40,697 nucleotides of DNA from Akkermansiaceae bacterium (lineage in GTDB: Bacteria; Verrucomicrobiota; Verrucomicrobiia; Verrucomicrobiales; Akkermansiaceae), in contig CAIYYV010000043.1 in NCBI GenBank assembly GCA_903930425.1, positions 1-40,697 on the forward strand, written 5' to 3'. The position numbers and the translations under genes were made by a program. Below are positions 1 through 8,031 of the stretch, piece by piece. Every line of letters begins with the position of its first letter. Positions within the stretch are counted from its first letter, which is position 1. A model generated the notes under the pieces. The model had not been told where the DNA came from. It worked only from the letters and a program-made list of their open reading frames with translations, and made no database searches.

Positions 1-28
1 ATTTCCTCCCAGCCTGGTTTCCCGGACC

Positions 29-61
29 GCCAAACGCCTGATCCCAACGCAGGCGTTTGGC
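29..61 (+). terminator. stem-loop, probable terminator of an upstream gene
   Basis: A perfect 12-bp inverted repeat (29-40 and 50-61) encloses a 9-nt loop. A weak T-rich stretch (cccttttctcc) follows about 8 nt later. It lies before any gene start in the window, so it most likely ends a plus-strand gene beyond the left edge. The poor T tract leaves its efficiency doubtful. Confidence 0.5.
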
Positions 62-110
62 CTCATGGGCCCCTTTTCTCCGCAACGCATGGGAGCAAGT
101 CATTTTCTCG

Positions 111-131
111 ATAATAGGAGTCTCCTATTAT
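111..131. promoter_or_regulatory. perfect 21-bp palindrome, candidate operator
   Basis: Positions 111-120 and 122-131 are exact reverse complements around one central T (half-site ATAATAGGAG). It is an AT-rich patch in GC-rich DNA, about 80 nt upstream of the first plausible start (213) and 130 nt upstream of 261 of the efflux-adaptor gene. The size and symmetry suit a dimeric repressor of the TetR or MarR kind. With a 1-nt loop it is a poor RNA hairpin, so a DNA-level role is more likely. No regulator gene is adjacent in the window. Confidence 0.5.
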
Positions 132-260
132 TTCCTCGGAATCGGCGGAGCGGTCGGGAAATTAACGTGTCATTGGAGGGATGTGCTGCGTAGGATTTGC
201 CTGCACGCACCGATGGACACTCCCGTTTTTCCCGCCCCGCGCGACACCGCCCCATGGGAC

Positions 261-1493
261 ATGAAACGTCCCTCCTCCGGCAGACAGCGCGTTCGTCGCG
301 CGCTCCCGTGGTTGGGATGGGGCGTGTTGCTCGCGCTGGTGGCTTGGGGATTGTGGCCGAAGCCCATCCTCGTTGAAACAGGCGTGGCCGCGCGCTCAGC
401 GCTGACCGTGCGTGTTTCCGAGGAAGGAAAAACCCGCGTGCGCAACCGCTATGTCGTCGCCGCACCGGTCGCCGGAATCATGCGTCGTGTGACGCTCAAA
501 CCAGGCGATGCCACGGACGCCGGCAAAACCGTTCTCACTACGATCGAGCCGGTGGCCGCCCCGCTGTTAGATCCGCGTGCCCGCGCCCAGGCGGAGGCCG
601 TTGTTTCCATGCATGAGGCGTCGCGCCGCAAGGCCGCCGAGTCGCTCGTGGCTGTGAAAAGCGCGTTGGAAATGGCCGTGGCCGATCGCGACCGGATGCG
701 ATCGGTGAGGCAACCCGGCACACTTTCCGAGTCCGACCGCGATCGCATGGAATCCGAGGCGTCGATCAAGGCCGCGGAAATGCGGGCCGCGGAGTTTGCG
801 CTTCAGGTGATTGATTACGAATTGGCGCAGGCCCGCGCCGTGCTTGCGCGGCCCGACGCCGTGTCTCCTAACAATCTTGTGGAGCTGAGGGCACCGGTGA
901 ACGGCCGCGTGCTCAAGGTGATGCAGGAAAGCGAAACCATCGTCACACCCGGCTCGGCAATTTTGGAAATCGGCGACCCCGCAGACATTGAGATCGAAGC
1001 GGAGATTCTTTCGCGTGATGCGGTGGCCATCGCGCCCGGCTCCTCGGTGGAGATTGACCAATGGGGCGGCGAGACCTCACTCAAAGCGCGCGTCCGCCGC
1101 GTCGAACCCGCCGCGTTCACCAAAATCTCCGCCCTCGGCGTGGAAGAACAACGGGTCATCGTGCTCAGCGATCTGTTAGAGACTCCCCCAACCGCAAAAC
1201 CGCTGGGTGACCGCTATCGCGTCGAAGTCCGGGTGGCGGTGTGGCACTCTGATGGCGTCCTGGTGGTGCCAGCCGGTGCCTTGTTCCGCGAAGGCAACAC
1301 TTGGAAAACATTTATCTATCAGAATGGGAGGGCCCGTCTCAGTTCACTGGAAGTGGGTCATGGCGACGGCCGCCTCACGGAAGTGCTCGCCGGTTTGCAA
1401 GCGGGCGACAAGGTGCTGCTGCATCCGCCGGACGCGGTGAAGGACGGGAGCCGCGTGACCGAGCGGGTGACGGGGTCAGGATTCAGCGGCTGA
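261..1493 (+). CDS. HlyD/RND-type periplasmic adaptor (membrane fusion) protein
   Basis: Predicted inner-membrane-anchored adaptor of a tripartite efflux or secretion system. From ATG 261 it is 410 aa: one N-terminal membrane helix (about 14-33), a first lipoyl half near 64-83 (YVVAAPVAG), a long charged helical hairpin rich in Ala, Arg and Glu (about 105-197), a second lipoyl half near 208-240 (ELRAPVNGRVLKV), then beta-barrel and membrane-proximal domains. This order is typical of MacA/HlyD-like proteins. An ATG at 213 would add 16 residues; neither start has a Shine-Dalgarno site. The frame is open to TTG 57, but that N-terminus would overlap the stem-loop and palindrome. No pump gene is adjacent downstream, so the partner transporter is unknown. 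The 3' end overlaps the convergent ACT gene by 11 nt. Confidence 0.85.
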   Translation: MKRPSSGRQRVRRALPWLGWGVLLALVAWGLWPKPILVETGVAARSALTVRVSEEGKTRVRNRYVVAAPVAGIMRRVTLKPGDATDAGKTVLTTIEPVAAPLLDPRARAQAEAVVSMHEASRRKAAESLVAVKSALEMAVADRDRMRSVRQPGTLSESDRDRMESEASIKAAEMRAAEFALQVIDYELAQARAVLARPDAVSPNNLVELRAPVNGRVLKVMQESETIVTPGSAILEIGDPADIEIEAEILSRDAVAIAPGSSVEIDQWGGETSLKARVRRVEPAAFTKISALGVEEQRVIVLSDLLETPPTAKPLGDRYRVEVRVAVWHSDGVLVVPAGALFREGNTWKTFIYQNGRARLSSLEVGHGDGRLTEVLAGLQAGDKVLLHPPDAVKDGSRVTERVTGSGFSG

Positions 1494-1941
1494 TATCATT
1501 TTGATAGACGAGTTTGAATCCGCTCTGGTGGAGGATGGCCACGGCGAATTCATAGTCCTCGACATGCATGGCCAGCATCGAGTGGCCGTGCGCGCAGGGC
1601 AGCAGGGCATAGGCGAAATCGACATTGGTTTCCGCGATCATGAGTGATTCAAGACACTGAAGCAGGCCGGGGCCCGTTTCACGCAAGGAGACAACGATCA
1701 ATTCGCAAAGGGCATAAGAGATGCCTTTTTCCATGAAAATTTGTTCGGTGGTCTCCGGGTCGGAAACGACCAAGCGCGCCACCGTGGCATCCCGCGAGTC
1801 TTGCAGGCTCAAACCGAGGACCTCGATGCCCGAGGCCCGGAGCAACTTGAGCATGGCGGCCAAGGTCCCGACACGATTGGCAAGCATGACCGAAAACTGA
1901 CGGATGGGCACGCCATGATCAATGAGGAGATCCGATTTCAT
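1483..1941 (-). CDS. tandem ACT-domain protein
   Basis: A 152-aa protein consisting of two consecutive ACT-like units. The first (about 12-75) opens with FSVMLANRVGTLAAMLKLLR, the typical beta strand followed by the glycine turn and helix of ACT folds. The second (about 80-148) begins near ELIVVSLRETGPGLLQCLES. No enzymatic domain is attached, so it is probably a small-molecule (often amino-acid) sensor or a regulatory subunit. The ligand cannot be read from sequence. It is convergent with, and overlaps, the adaptor gene. Its ATG at 1941 has no Shine-Dalgarno sequence. Confidence 0.8.
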   Translation of the reverse strand: MKSDLLIDHGVPIRQFSVMLANRVGTLAAMLKLLRASGIEVLGLSLQDSRDATVARLVVSDPETTEQIFMEKGISYALCELIVVSLRETGPGLLQCLESLMIAETNVDFAYALLPCAHGHSMLAMHVEDYEFAVAILHQSGFKLVYQNDISR

Positions 1942-2075
1942 ACGACGATACTAGCAAAAGAATCGGCGCAGACACAATTTGAAAAGCGCGCTGAGACAAA
2001 TCATTCTGGAGATGAACGAGGCATCGATGCGGATTCGCGGCTTGTTTGACCGGTCGATCCGCGACACCCTCGGCC

Positions 2076-2333
2076 ATGGAAAGCCACGAATGGTTTGAAA
2101 ACACCGATGCGGGAAAAGTCTATTACCGCGGGAATTACCAAGGCGGCAAGTGGACGATCATGACAACGACCCAAAAGCGTGATCCCACATGGACGGACAT
2201 CACCCCGGTGACCGAACCGATCTGGCGCGATCTCCGCGAGATCGTTTGGAAAAAATACCAACGCAAACGCTGCCCGTGGGAACGCGTCGCCGATCTCGAC
2301 AAAATCCTGGGCGACGATCCTCCCGCAAAGTGA
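2076..2333 (+). CDS. small conserved-looking protein of unknown function
   Basis: An 85-aa soluble, charged protein starting at ATG 2076 (MESHEWFENTDAG). It is rich in Trp, Lys and Asp, with a basic helix-like stretch (IWRDLREIVWKKYQRKR) at about 48-64. There is no signal peptide, membrane helix or known motif. The frame is open upstream to TTG 2046, but the internal ATG gives the more natural N-terminus. The composition looks like a real protein rather than a shadow. I do not recognise the family. The gene is bracketed by minus-strand genes and appears monocistronic. Confidence 0.6.
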   Translation: MESHEWFENTDAGKVYYRGNYQGGKWTIMTTTQKRDPTWTDITPVTEPIWRDLREIVWKKYQRKRCPWERVADLDKILGDDPPAK

Positions 2334-2385
2334 TCGCAACAACGGAAAACGTGGGCGGCACGACCACCCCCCCGTGAGACCGGCG

Positions 2386-3144
2386 TTACAGCGACTCCGA
2401 TGGATAGCGGAAATGCGCTTCGATTTTGTAATCGAAAAGCACGTTTTCCCATTTCATGCTGGCACCCAAATGGTGGACGACCCAGGGGTCTGAGGCACGG
2501 TTGCCGAGACCGGGCACCACGATGCCGATATGCAACTCCGCATTGGCGAGTGACCAGATGACGATATCGCCCGGGTGATAATCCGCAGGTTCGCGGGATG
2601 GGGTGAGCGATTGTCCTTTGCGTTCGAAGAAGCGGCGCAGGTTGGCGACCCGGCGGTGATCGATATTCGTGTCAGGTGCAAGGGATCCCCATAATTGGGG
2701 GTAGAGGCGGAAATGTTGTGCCATATCCTCGTGCACTTCCTGTTGGAGATCGATGCCGAGTTTTCGATAGCAACGAATGATCACATCCGCAGCAGCTCCC
2801 TTGTGCGCGGCCACATCGCCATTGGGATAACTGATTTTATAATAAGAAGGATCGAGCACGACCGGATCACCCGAATACGCCAAAGCGGCGGCCGCCAGCT
2901 TCAGGCCGGGGGCCTGAGATTGCTCGAGCGAAGAGATCAACAAGGCGGCTTGCTCCGTGGAAACCCCTTCCTGCGTCGCTTTGAGAAAGGGCACCAATGG
3001 ACGACCAAACCAACAGGCCATTCCCACGGCGATCACCCCGATCACCCATCCCCCGAAAAAATGGGGCTTTTTCCGCGGCAGCGGGCGCGGGCCGATGTAT
3101 TCAATCGTGCTGTAAAATCCGGGACGTGAACGGGAGCGAGCCAT
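2386..3144 (-). CDS. DUF1287 family membrane-anchored protein
   Basis: From ATG 3144 this is a 252-aa protein with a basic N-terminus and one membrane helix (about 30-46, FGGWVIGVIAVGMACWF), followed by an extracytoplasmic domain. The stretch from DPSYYKISYPNGDVA through GAAADVIIRCYRKLGIDLQ, then HPGDIVIWSL and LHIGIVV, matches the DUF1287 family, which has an NlpC/P60-like amidase appearance. A candidate catalytic Cys lies in VIIRCYR and a candidate His in ELHIGIVV. This suggests a wall-related hydrolase, but activity is inferred. A GTG at 3159 in the same frame is an alternative start. Divergent from the CBM9-like gene. Confidence 0.75.
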   Translation of the reverse strand: MARSRSRPGFYSTIEYIGPRPLPRKKPHFFGGWVIGVIAVGMACWFGRPLVPFLKATQEGVSTEQAALLISSLEQSQAPGLKLAAAALAYSGDPVVLDPSYYKISYPNGDVAAHKGAAADVIIRCYRKLGIDLQQEVHEDMAQHFRLYPQLWGSLAPDTNIDHRRVANLRRFFERKGQSLTPSREPADYHPGDIVIWSLANAELHIGIVVPGLGNRASDPWVVHHLGASMKWENVLFDYKIEAHFRYPSESL

Positions 3145-3178
3145 GAACAATCTTGTCACGCGCTTGAAACCACATCTT

Positions 3179-3205
3179 CCGTAAAAAAGCGATGCTTTTC
3201 ACGGA
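3179..3205. other. hairpin in divergent intergenic region
   Basis: Complementary segments CCGT...AAAAGC and GCTTTT...ACGG flank a GAT loop, with small internal bulges. A T-rich run (attattttt) follows on the plus strand. It sits between two divergent gene starts (3144 minus, 3285 plus), where a terminator is not expected, so it may act in a 5' leader or as a protein-binding dyad. Confidence 0.35.
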
Positions 3206-3284
3206 TTATTTTTGGACGTGGTTTTGAGCGGGGATTTTGGGGTCCCGGCTCGACAGCGGTGACTCACACAGACTAACATAACTC

Positions 3285-3884
3285 ATGACGATTTTCACCA
3301 GTCCGAAACCACTTCATTGGGGAGCCTTGGATGTGCCAATGATCGGCTTGGATCACGACTGGTATGGGGAGCCATTGCTGCCGCCCGCTGCCTTTTCCCT
3401 GGCCATGGACGCTCAACGGTTATGGTTCATCGCGCACCACCGCAAAGCGGCGCAACTGCATCCACTGGCTCGTCCTGGCAGATTCCAATCAGAGCTTTGG
3501 ACGCATGATGTGGCGGAGTTGTTCATCGCCGATCCCGTGAGTGGTCGTTATTTTGAATTCAACCTTGCACCGAACGGTGCCTGGTGGTCGTGCGAATTCA
3601 CTGCCCCCCGCGTCCGCGCCGAAGAAATCGATATCGTCATGCCCGAAGTCGCCACCTTTTCGGATCTCTCTGCAGACGGCGCCTGGGTCGCTGCGATGGC
3701 GATCCCTCTCGATTTGCTCCGCGCACGATTGAATTTCGGGCCGAAGACGCGCGCCAACGTGACCGCCATCCTTGAATCGCCCGACCAAAAGTTTGTCACT
3801 GCGGCCGACCTCGGCGGTGGCACGCCGGATTTTCATCTGCCCGGAAAATTCCCCGAGCTCGTTTTTGCCCCACTTTCCCCATGA
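3285..3884 (+). CDS. CBM9-like (DOMON-type) carbohydrate-binding protein
   Basis: A 199-aa beta-rich protein without an obvious signal peptide. LWTHDVAELFIADPVSGRYFEFNLAPNGAWW (about 71-101) and the following ..WVAAMAIPLDLL.. are characteristic of family-9-like carbohydrate-binding modules, which normally bind sugar ends and occur attached to secreted enzymes. Here the module stands alone. The stop codon overlaps the next ATG (ATGA at 3881), leading into a 20-codon ORF and then the pseudokinase gene, which suggests co-translation with it. Role as a carbohydrate sensor or scaffold is inference. Confidence 0.7.
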   Translation: MTIFTSPKPLHWGALDVPMIGLDHDWYGEPLLPPAAFSLAMDAQRLWFIAHHRKAAQLHPLARPGRFQSELWTHDVAELFIADPVSGRYFEFNLAPNGAWWSCEFTAPRVRAEEIDIVMPEVATFSDLSADGAWVAAMAIPLDLLRARLNFGPKTRANVTAILESPDQKFVTAADLGGGTPDFHLPGKFPELVFAPLSP

Positions 3885-3943
3885 GCCCGCGCGATCCGCA
3901 CGCGGCCACCACGGATGCTCTCCTTTTTCACGTACGCTTGTGA
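3881..3943 (+). CDS. 20-codon coupling ORF, or frameshifted 5' end of the next gene
   Basis: ATG 3881 overlaps the stop of the CBM9-like gene (ATGA). The ORF reads MSPRDPHAATTDALLFHVRL and stops at TGA 3941-3943, which overlaps the GTG (3940) proposed as the start of the pseudokinase gene (GTGA). Either this is a translationally coupled leader peptide, or the pseudokinase really starts at ATG 3881 and a one-base frameshift (biological or sequencing) separates the two parts. Sequence alone cannot decide. Confidence 0.4.
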   Translation: MSPRDPHAATTDALLFHVRL

Positions 3944-5289
3944 TTCAACGTTTTCACATTGAAGATTTGATTGCCCAAGACACGACGGGCGTGATCTTTC
4001 GTGCACTCGACACGGAGACCGGCAGGCCCGTGGCGGTGCGCCGGTTTTTCCCGTTTGGGGCGAGCGGCGGCGGGCTTCAACCGGACGAGCAAGACGCGTA
4101 TCGCCTTGCCGTGGATCGGCTCGCCGGGCTGAGCCACCTTGCCCTGCGTTCTGTCATCGGTGGCGGTTGTGATCCGGTCGACGGCATGCCATTCCTTGCC
4201 ACCGAATGGATCGAGGGGGATTCGATATTGGAGTTTCTCACGCAGGGCCCGATGCCTGCGGAATTCGCCATCGAGTTGATTGATCAGGCCTTAGAAGTTT
4301 CCGAATTGCTTTCTCGTGAGCTCGATGAAGAAGCGGTCTGGGTGGAAACCGCCTTGCCCATGATCATCGCGGGCCATGAATCCAGCGGCCGGCGATTCAC
4401 GTTTTGGATTTGCCCGCTCAAATGGTTAGGCGCTCACCAAAAATCGCGCGGACTCACCTCAATCATCACCCTCACTGAGGAAATCATGGGATGGAAAGGA
4501 CTGCGCGTAAAGGACCACGCGGGTCAAGGACTCGGCGGCTGGCTCAAATGGCTTCGTCTCGCGTCGGCCACCGCCACCTTGCGTGAAACCCGGGAAAAAC
4601 TCGCCGTCTCGGTGGCCGAGGCCGCCGCGGCTGCGGCACAGCATCTCGCGGCACAGGCCATTCGCCCGCCCCCCCAAAAGACCCGCTCTCAAAACTCCAA
4701 ATTCCTCTGGTTGATCAACTTCACTCTCCTGGCTGTGGCGGCCGGATTGGGAGTCTGGTGGCTTCAGATCAAACGCCTGCGTGAAATGGATGCGCCCGTT
4801 CCCGACAATGCGTCATGGTTTGCCGCGTGGATGCACCACGACGCCGGCCAAGCCGCGCCGGCAGCCGTCCCCGTTCCGGCTCCGGCTGAGGAAGTCGACG
4901 AAGCCGATGACGAGGCTCCCGTCGCGAGTGCTTCCAAGGACCCGCCAGTCCCCGCCGAAAACAACCCCGGCGTGATCCCATGGACGAATCGCGATCTCCT
5001 TATGGCCAATGGGCGCCGTGAGGTCACTGTGGAGGGCGTCTTGGCGGATATCACGTTTTCAAGAAATAAAAAGACCCTCTATCTTCTTTTCACAAAAGAG
5101 GAAGACCGTGCCGCCGCCTGTGGCGCAGTCGTCCTCAAAAACGCCTCTCCGGATCTCTCAGAAAAAGCGCTCAAACCACTGATTGGCCAGACGCTCCGCG
5201 TGCGGGGCGTGGTGAGATTGCCAAAAGTCGGCCATCCGCGGCCTGAGATTCAAATCAAGGATCGCGCGGCGATTCAGATGGTGAAATGA
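3940..5289 (+). CDS. membrane-anchored pseudokinase
   Basis: A 449-aa protein from GTG 3940. Residues 1-100 resemble the N-lobe of a Hanks-type Ser/Thr kinase: HIEDLIAQDTTGVIFRALD corresponds to a degenerate glycine loop, VAVRRF (31-36) to the VAIK strand with the Lys replaced by Arg, and FLATEWIEG to the hinge. No HRD catalytic loop or DFG motif follows, so phosphotransfer is unlikely. An Ala-rich helix (about 212-240) leads to one membrane helix (255-275), a Pro/Ala/Glu linker, and a C-terminal beta domain (about 335-449: REVTVEGVLADITFSRNKKTLYLLF, then LRVRGVVRLP) resembling an OB fold. Probably a signalling or scaffold protein linking cytoplasm to periplasm. Its start is coupled to the upstream short ORF and CBM9-like gene. 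Confidence 0.7.
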   Translation: MIQRFHIEDLIAQDTTGVIFRALDTETGRPVAVRRFFPFGASGGGLQPDEQDAYRLAVDRLAGLSHLALRSVIGGGCDPVDGMPFLATEWIEGDSILEFLTQGPMPAEFAIELIDQALEVSELLSRELDEEAVWVETALPMIIAGHESSGRRFTFWICPLKWLGAHQKSRGLTSIITLTEEIMGWKGLRVKDHAGQGLGGWLKWLRLASATATLRETREKLAVSVAEAAAAAAQHLAAQAIRPPPQKTRSQNSKFLWLINFTLLAVAAGLGVWWLQIKRLREMDAPVPDNASWFAAWMHHDAGQAAPAAVPVPAPAEEVDEADDEAPVASASKDPPVPAENNPGVIPWTNRDLLMANGRREVTVEGVLADITFSRNKKTLYLLFTKEEDRAAACGAVVLKNASPDLSEKALKPLIGQTLRVRGVVRLPKVGHPRPEIQIKDRAAIQMVK

Positions 5290-5358
5290 GATCCTTGCGG
5301 CCCGGATCACTTTCCCCTTTGCACGGGATGGGTTCCACTGTTGCTTGGTGCCACCAAA

Positions 5359-6273
5359 ATGCGCTGTTTTTATTCAAAACAATTGGAACTGAAATTGCCG
5401 TCAGGCCACCCGTTTCCCATGGAAAAATTTCGGGTCTCCAAGGACATGTTGTTAGAAACCGGCGTTCTCCGTCCTGAGGAAATCATCGAAGTCGAGGCGA
5501 CCGCCAGCCATCTGCTCCTGCGGGTTCACGAGCCAGGATATGTTAGAAAAATCGAGACCGGCTTGCTCGGGCACCAGGAGCAATCGTTGTTAGGTTTTCC
5601 GGTCACGCCGCAGCTTTACGCCCGCAGCGCGACGGAAGTCGAAGCCACGCGCATGGCGTGTCACGCGGCCTTGGCGGAAGGCGTGGGGGTTTGTCTTGCG
5701 GGGGGCACGCATCACGCGTTTCGGGATCACGGTGAAAGTTTTTGTGTGTTCAATGATGTGGCCGTAGCCATCAGGGATCTGCAGTCCCGTCATCCGCTTC
5801 TCAAAATCATGGTGGTGGACACCGATGCCCATCAAGGAAATGGCACGGCCTCATTGCTCGCCGAAGACCCGCGCGTTTTCACCTATTCAATCCATGTCGG
5901 GCGGCCACACCCGCTGCCTCAAATCGCCGGATCGCTCGACATCGAGACCGTGCGCGATGTCGGCGGGGACTCGTATTTGAAGCAATTGTTCAGCAGTTTG
6001 GCGGCGGCGCTTGATGCTTTTTCTCCGGATTTGGTGGTGTGGGTTTCCGGGGCGGACTCGCACCGCAATGACCGGCTGGGGCACATGCAGCTTTCCCTCA
6101 AGGACATTCAGCGTCGCGACGAGGTGTTGTTAGGGGCCTTCATTCGGAACCGGATTCCGGTGGCCGTCCTTTATGGTGGCGGATACAACCGCCAACCGGA
6201 ATTCACCGCTAAACTCCACCGCAACACGATCGCCACCGCTAAAAAACTCGCCTTTCAAATCCGCGGGCTTTAA
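5359..6273 (+). CDS. histone deacetylase-family (class IV/HDAC11-like) deacetylase
   Basis: A 304-aa zinc amidohydrolase of the arginase/deacetylase fold. Visible active-site elements: GGTHHAF (the tandem His pair), DTDAHQGNGTA (metal-binding Asp and His), SGADSHRNDRLG (third metal Asp) and YGGGYNR (catalytic Tyr region). The short length and HPFPMEKFRV N-terminus match the HDAC11-like bacterial group, which includes enzymes proposed to act on acetyl-lysine or acetylpolyamines; the substrate here is unknown. ATG 5359 was chosen because the family signature begins shortly after it; TTG 5341 is in frame. The gap to serA is 61 nt. Confidence 0.85.
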   Translation: MRCFYSKQLELKLPSGHPFPMEKFRVSKDMLLETGVLRPEEIIEVEATASHLLLRVHEPGYVRKIETGLLGHQEQSLLGFPVTPQLYARSATEVEATRMACHAALAEGVGVCLAGGTHHAFRDHGESFCVFNDVAVAIRDLQSRHPLLKIMVVDTDAHQGNGTASLLAEDPRVFTYSIHVGRPHPLPQIAGSLDIETVRDVGGDSYLKQLFSSLAAALDAFSPDLVVWVSGADSHRNDRLGHMQLSLKDIQRRDEVLLGAFIRNRIPVAVLYGGGYNRQPEFTAKLHRNTIATAKKLAFQIRGL

Positions 6274-6334
6274 GCGCGGCCTGTCTCCATAAACGCTTGT
6301 CACTGCGGAACCTGTGGGTTAAGCCCCCTCGCCT

Positions 6335-7930
6335 ATGGCAAATTACCGTGTACTCGTCGCAGACCCGATTTCAGAAAAGGGCGTGGAGGCGCTCCGCAAT
6401 GCGGAAGGCATTTCCGTCGAGGTGAATACCGGCCTCAAACCGGATGCGCTCCTTCAAATCATCGGCGATTATCACGGCCTCGTGGTGCGATCTCAAACGA
6501 AGGTGACGCCCGATGTTTTTGCCGCAGCCAAAAATCTGAAAGTGATCGGCCGTGCCGGTGTGGGGGTGGACAATATCGATCGCACTGCCGCGACTGACCA
6601 CGGGGTCGTCGTGATGAACACCCCGAGCGGCAACACGATTTCCACGGCCGAACATGCTTTCACCTTGATGCTCGCACTGGCCCGGAACATCCCGCAGGCG
6701 CACGCTTCAATGATCGCCGGCAAGTGGGACCGCAAGTCGTTCGAGGGGGTCGAACTCCATGGCAAACGCCTCGCGATTCTCGGCATGGGCCGCATCGGCA
6801 CCGAGTTTGCGAAACGCGCCCAGGCATTCGGCATGTCCGTCACCGCCTATGATCCCTTCCTCACGGCGGCCCGCGCCCAGTCGCTGAAAGTCGACCTTGC
6901 CCAGAGCGCGGAGGAGGCGCTCACCGGTGCCGACGTCGTCACCCTGCACATCCCGCTCACTGCGGAAACCCGGCACCTCCTGAATGAGCCGCGGCTTCGC
7001 CTCATGAACCCAGGTGCCTTGGTCATCAACTGCGCCCGCGGCGGGCTGGTCGATGAAGCCGCCGCCAAGGAGTTGTTAGAATCAGGGCATCTCGCGGGAA
7101 TTGCGTTAGATGTATTTGAAACCGAGCCACCAGCTGCGGATTTCCCTTTGTTTTCCTGCAAAAAATGTGTGTTCACCCCGCACCTAGGCGCGTCGACTGC
7201 AGAAGCTCAGGAAAACGTCGGCATCGAAGTGGCCCAACAGGTGCGGGACTTCCTTGTCACCGGCGAAATCCGCAATGCCGTCAACATGCCGAATCTTGAC
7301 AGCCACACGCTGGAGAGTGTCGGGCCCTACCTCGACCTCGCCCACTCGCTGGGCAAGTTGCTTTCCAAGATTGCCCCCGCGCAGTGCGATGCCATCCGAG
7401 TTTCCTATCTCGGGCCGGTTTCCGAATTGGACACCGAACTCATCACTCGCATGACCCTCACGGGTTACTTGGCTGCCGCTCACAATGAATCGCAGGTCAA
7501 TCTCGTCAATGCCCCGGCGGTCGCCAAAACGCTCGGTCTAGCAGTTGCTGAGTCCACCGTGGCCCTGGCCACCAACTGCACCGAATTGATCGAGGTTTCC
7601 GCCGTCAAGGGCAATGAAGTCTGCACAGTCGCCGGAACCTTCTATGGCAAGACCGCCCGTATCGTGCATATCGCCGGCCACAACGTCGAAACCCACCCGC
7701 AGGGCCGCTTCCATTTTGTCGAAAATGACGACCGCCCGGGCCTCGTCGGCCAGATCGGCACGTCTCTCGGCAACGCCGCAATCAACATTGCCAACATGGC
7801 ACTCAGCCGCTCGAACGACCGCAGCCGTGCCGTCACCGTGATCGAAGTGGACACCGAACCGCCCACTCAATTGCTGGCCACCCTGCGGGCCACCCCCGGA
7901 ATTATCCGCGTGTTGAGCTTCGATCTGTGA
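6335..7930 (+). CDS. serA: D-3-phosphoglycerate dehydrogenase
   Basis: First enzyme of serine biosynthesis: oxidises 3-phosphoglycerate to 3-phosphohydroxypyruvate with NAD. At 531 aa it is the long form, with substrate- and nucleotide-binding domains followed by an intervening domain and a C-terminal ACT regulatory domain (about 455-531, FHFVENDDRPGLVGQIGTSLG). Motifs: GMGRIG (Rossmann nucleotide loop), NCARGGLVDE (catalytic Arg), DVFETEPP (Glu) and TPHLGAST (catalytic His). Serine feedback through the ACT domain is known for relatives and likely here. No Shine-Dalgarno precedes ATG 6335. Strong assignment. Confidence 0.97.
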   Translation: MANYRVLVADPISEKGVEALRNAEGISVEVNTGLKPDALLQIIGDYHGLVVRSQTKVTPDVFAAAKNLKVIGRAGVGVDNIDRTAATDHGVVVMNTPSGNTISTAEHAFTLMLALARNIPQAHASMIAGKWDRKSFEGVELHGKRLAILGMGRIGTEFAKRAQAFGMSVTAYDPFLTAARAQSLKVDLAQSAEEALTGADVVTLHIPLTAETRHLLNEPRLRLMNPGALVINCARGGLVDEAAAKELLESGHLAGIALDVFETEPPAADFPLFSCKKCVFTPHLGASTAEAQENVGIEVAQQVRDFLVTGEIRNAVNMPNLDSHTLESVGPYLDLAHSLGKLLSKIAPAQCDAIRVSYLGPVSELDTELITRMTLTGYLAAAHNESQVNLVNAPAVAKTLGLAVAESTVALATNCTELIEVSAVKGNEVCTVAGTFYGKTARIVHIAGHNVETHPQGRFHFVENDDRPGLVGQIGTSLGNAAINIANMALSRSNDRSRAVTVIEVDTEPPTQLLATLRATPGIIRVLSFDL

Positions 7931-8031
7931 TCCGACATCGGTGAACCCAACCCACGGCTCAGGATCAGTTGCCTAAGCGCAGCGTCTCCGCTATGCCTGT
8001 CATCACGATGCCAGCGAGCGAACCGAAACCG

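Noticed and set aside
57-212. N-terminal extension of the adaptor protein from TTG 57
   Set aside because: It would overlap the stem-loop and the perfect palindrome and put 68 residues before the anchor helix; ATG 213 or 261 is more plausible.
3179-3205. Rho-independent terminator
   Set aside because: It has a stem and a T-rich tail but lies between two divergent starts with no gene ending there, so it is listed only as a hairpin.
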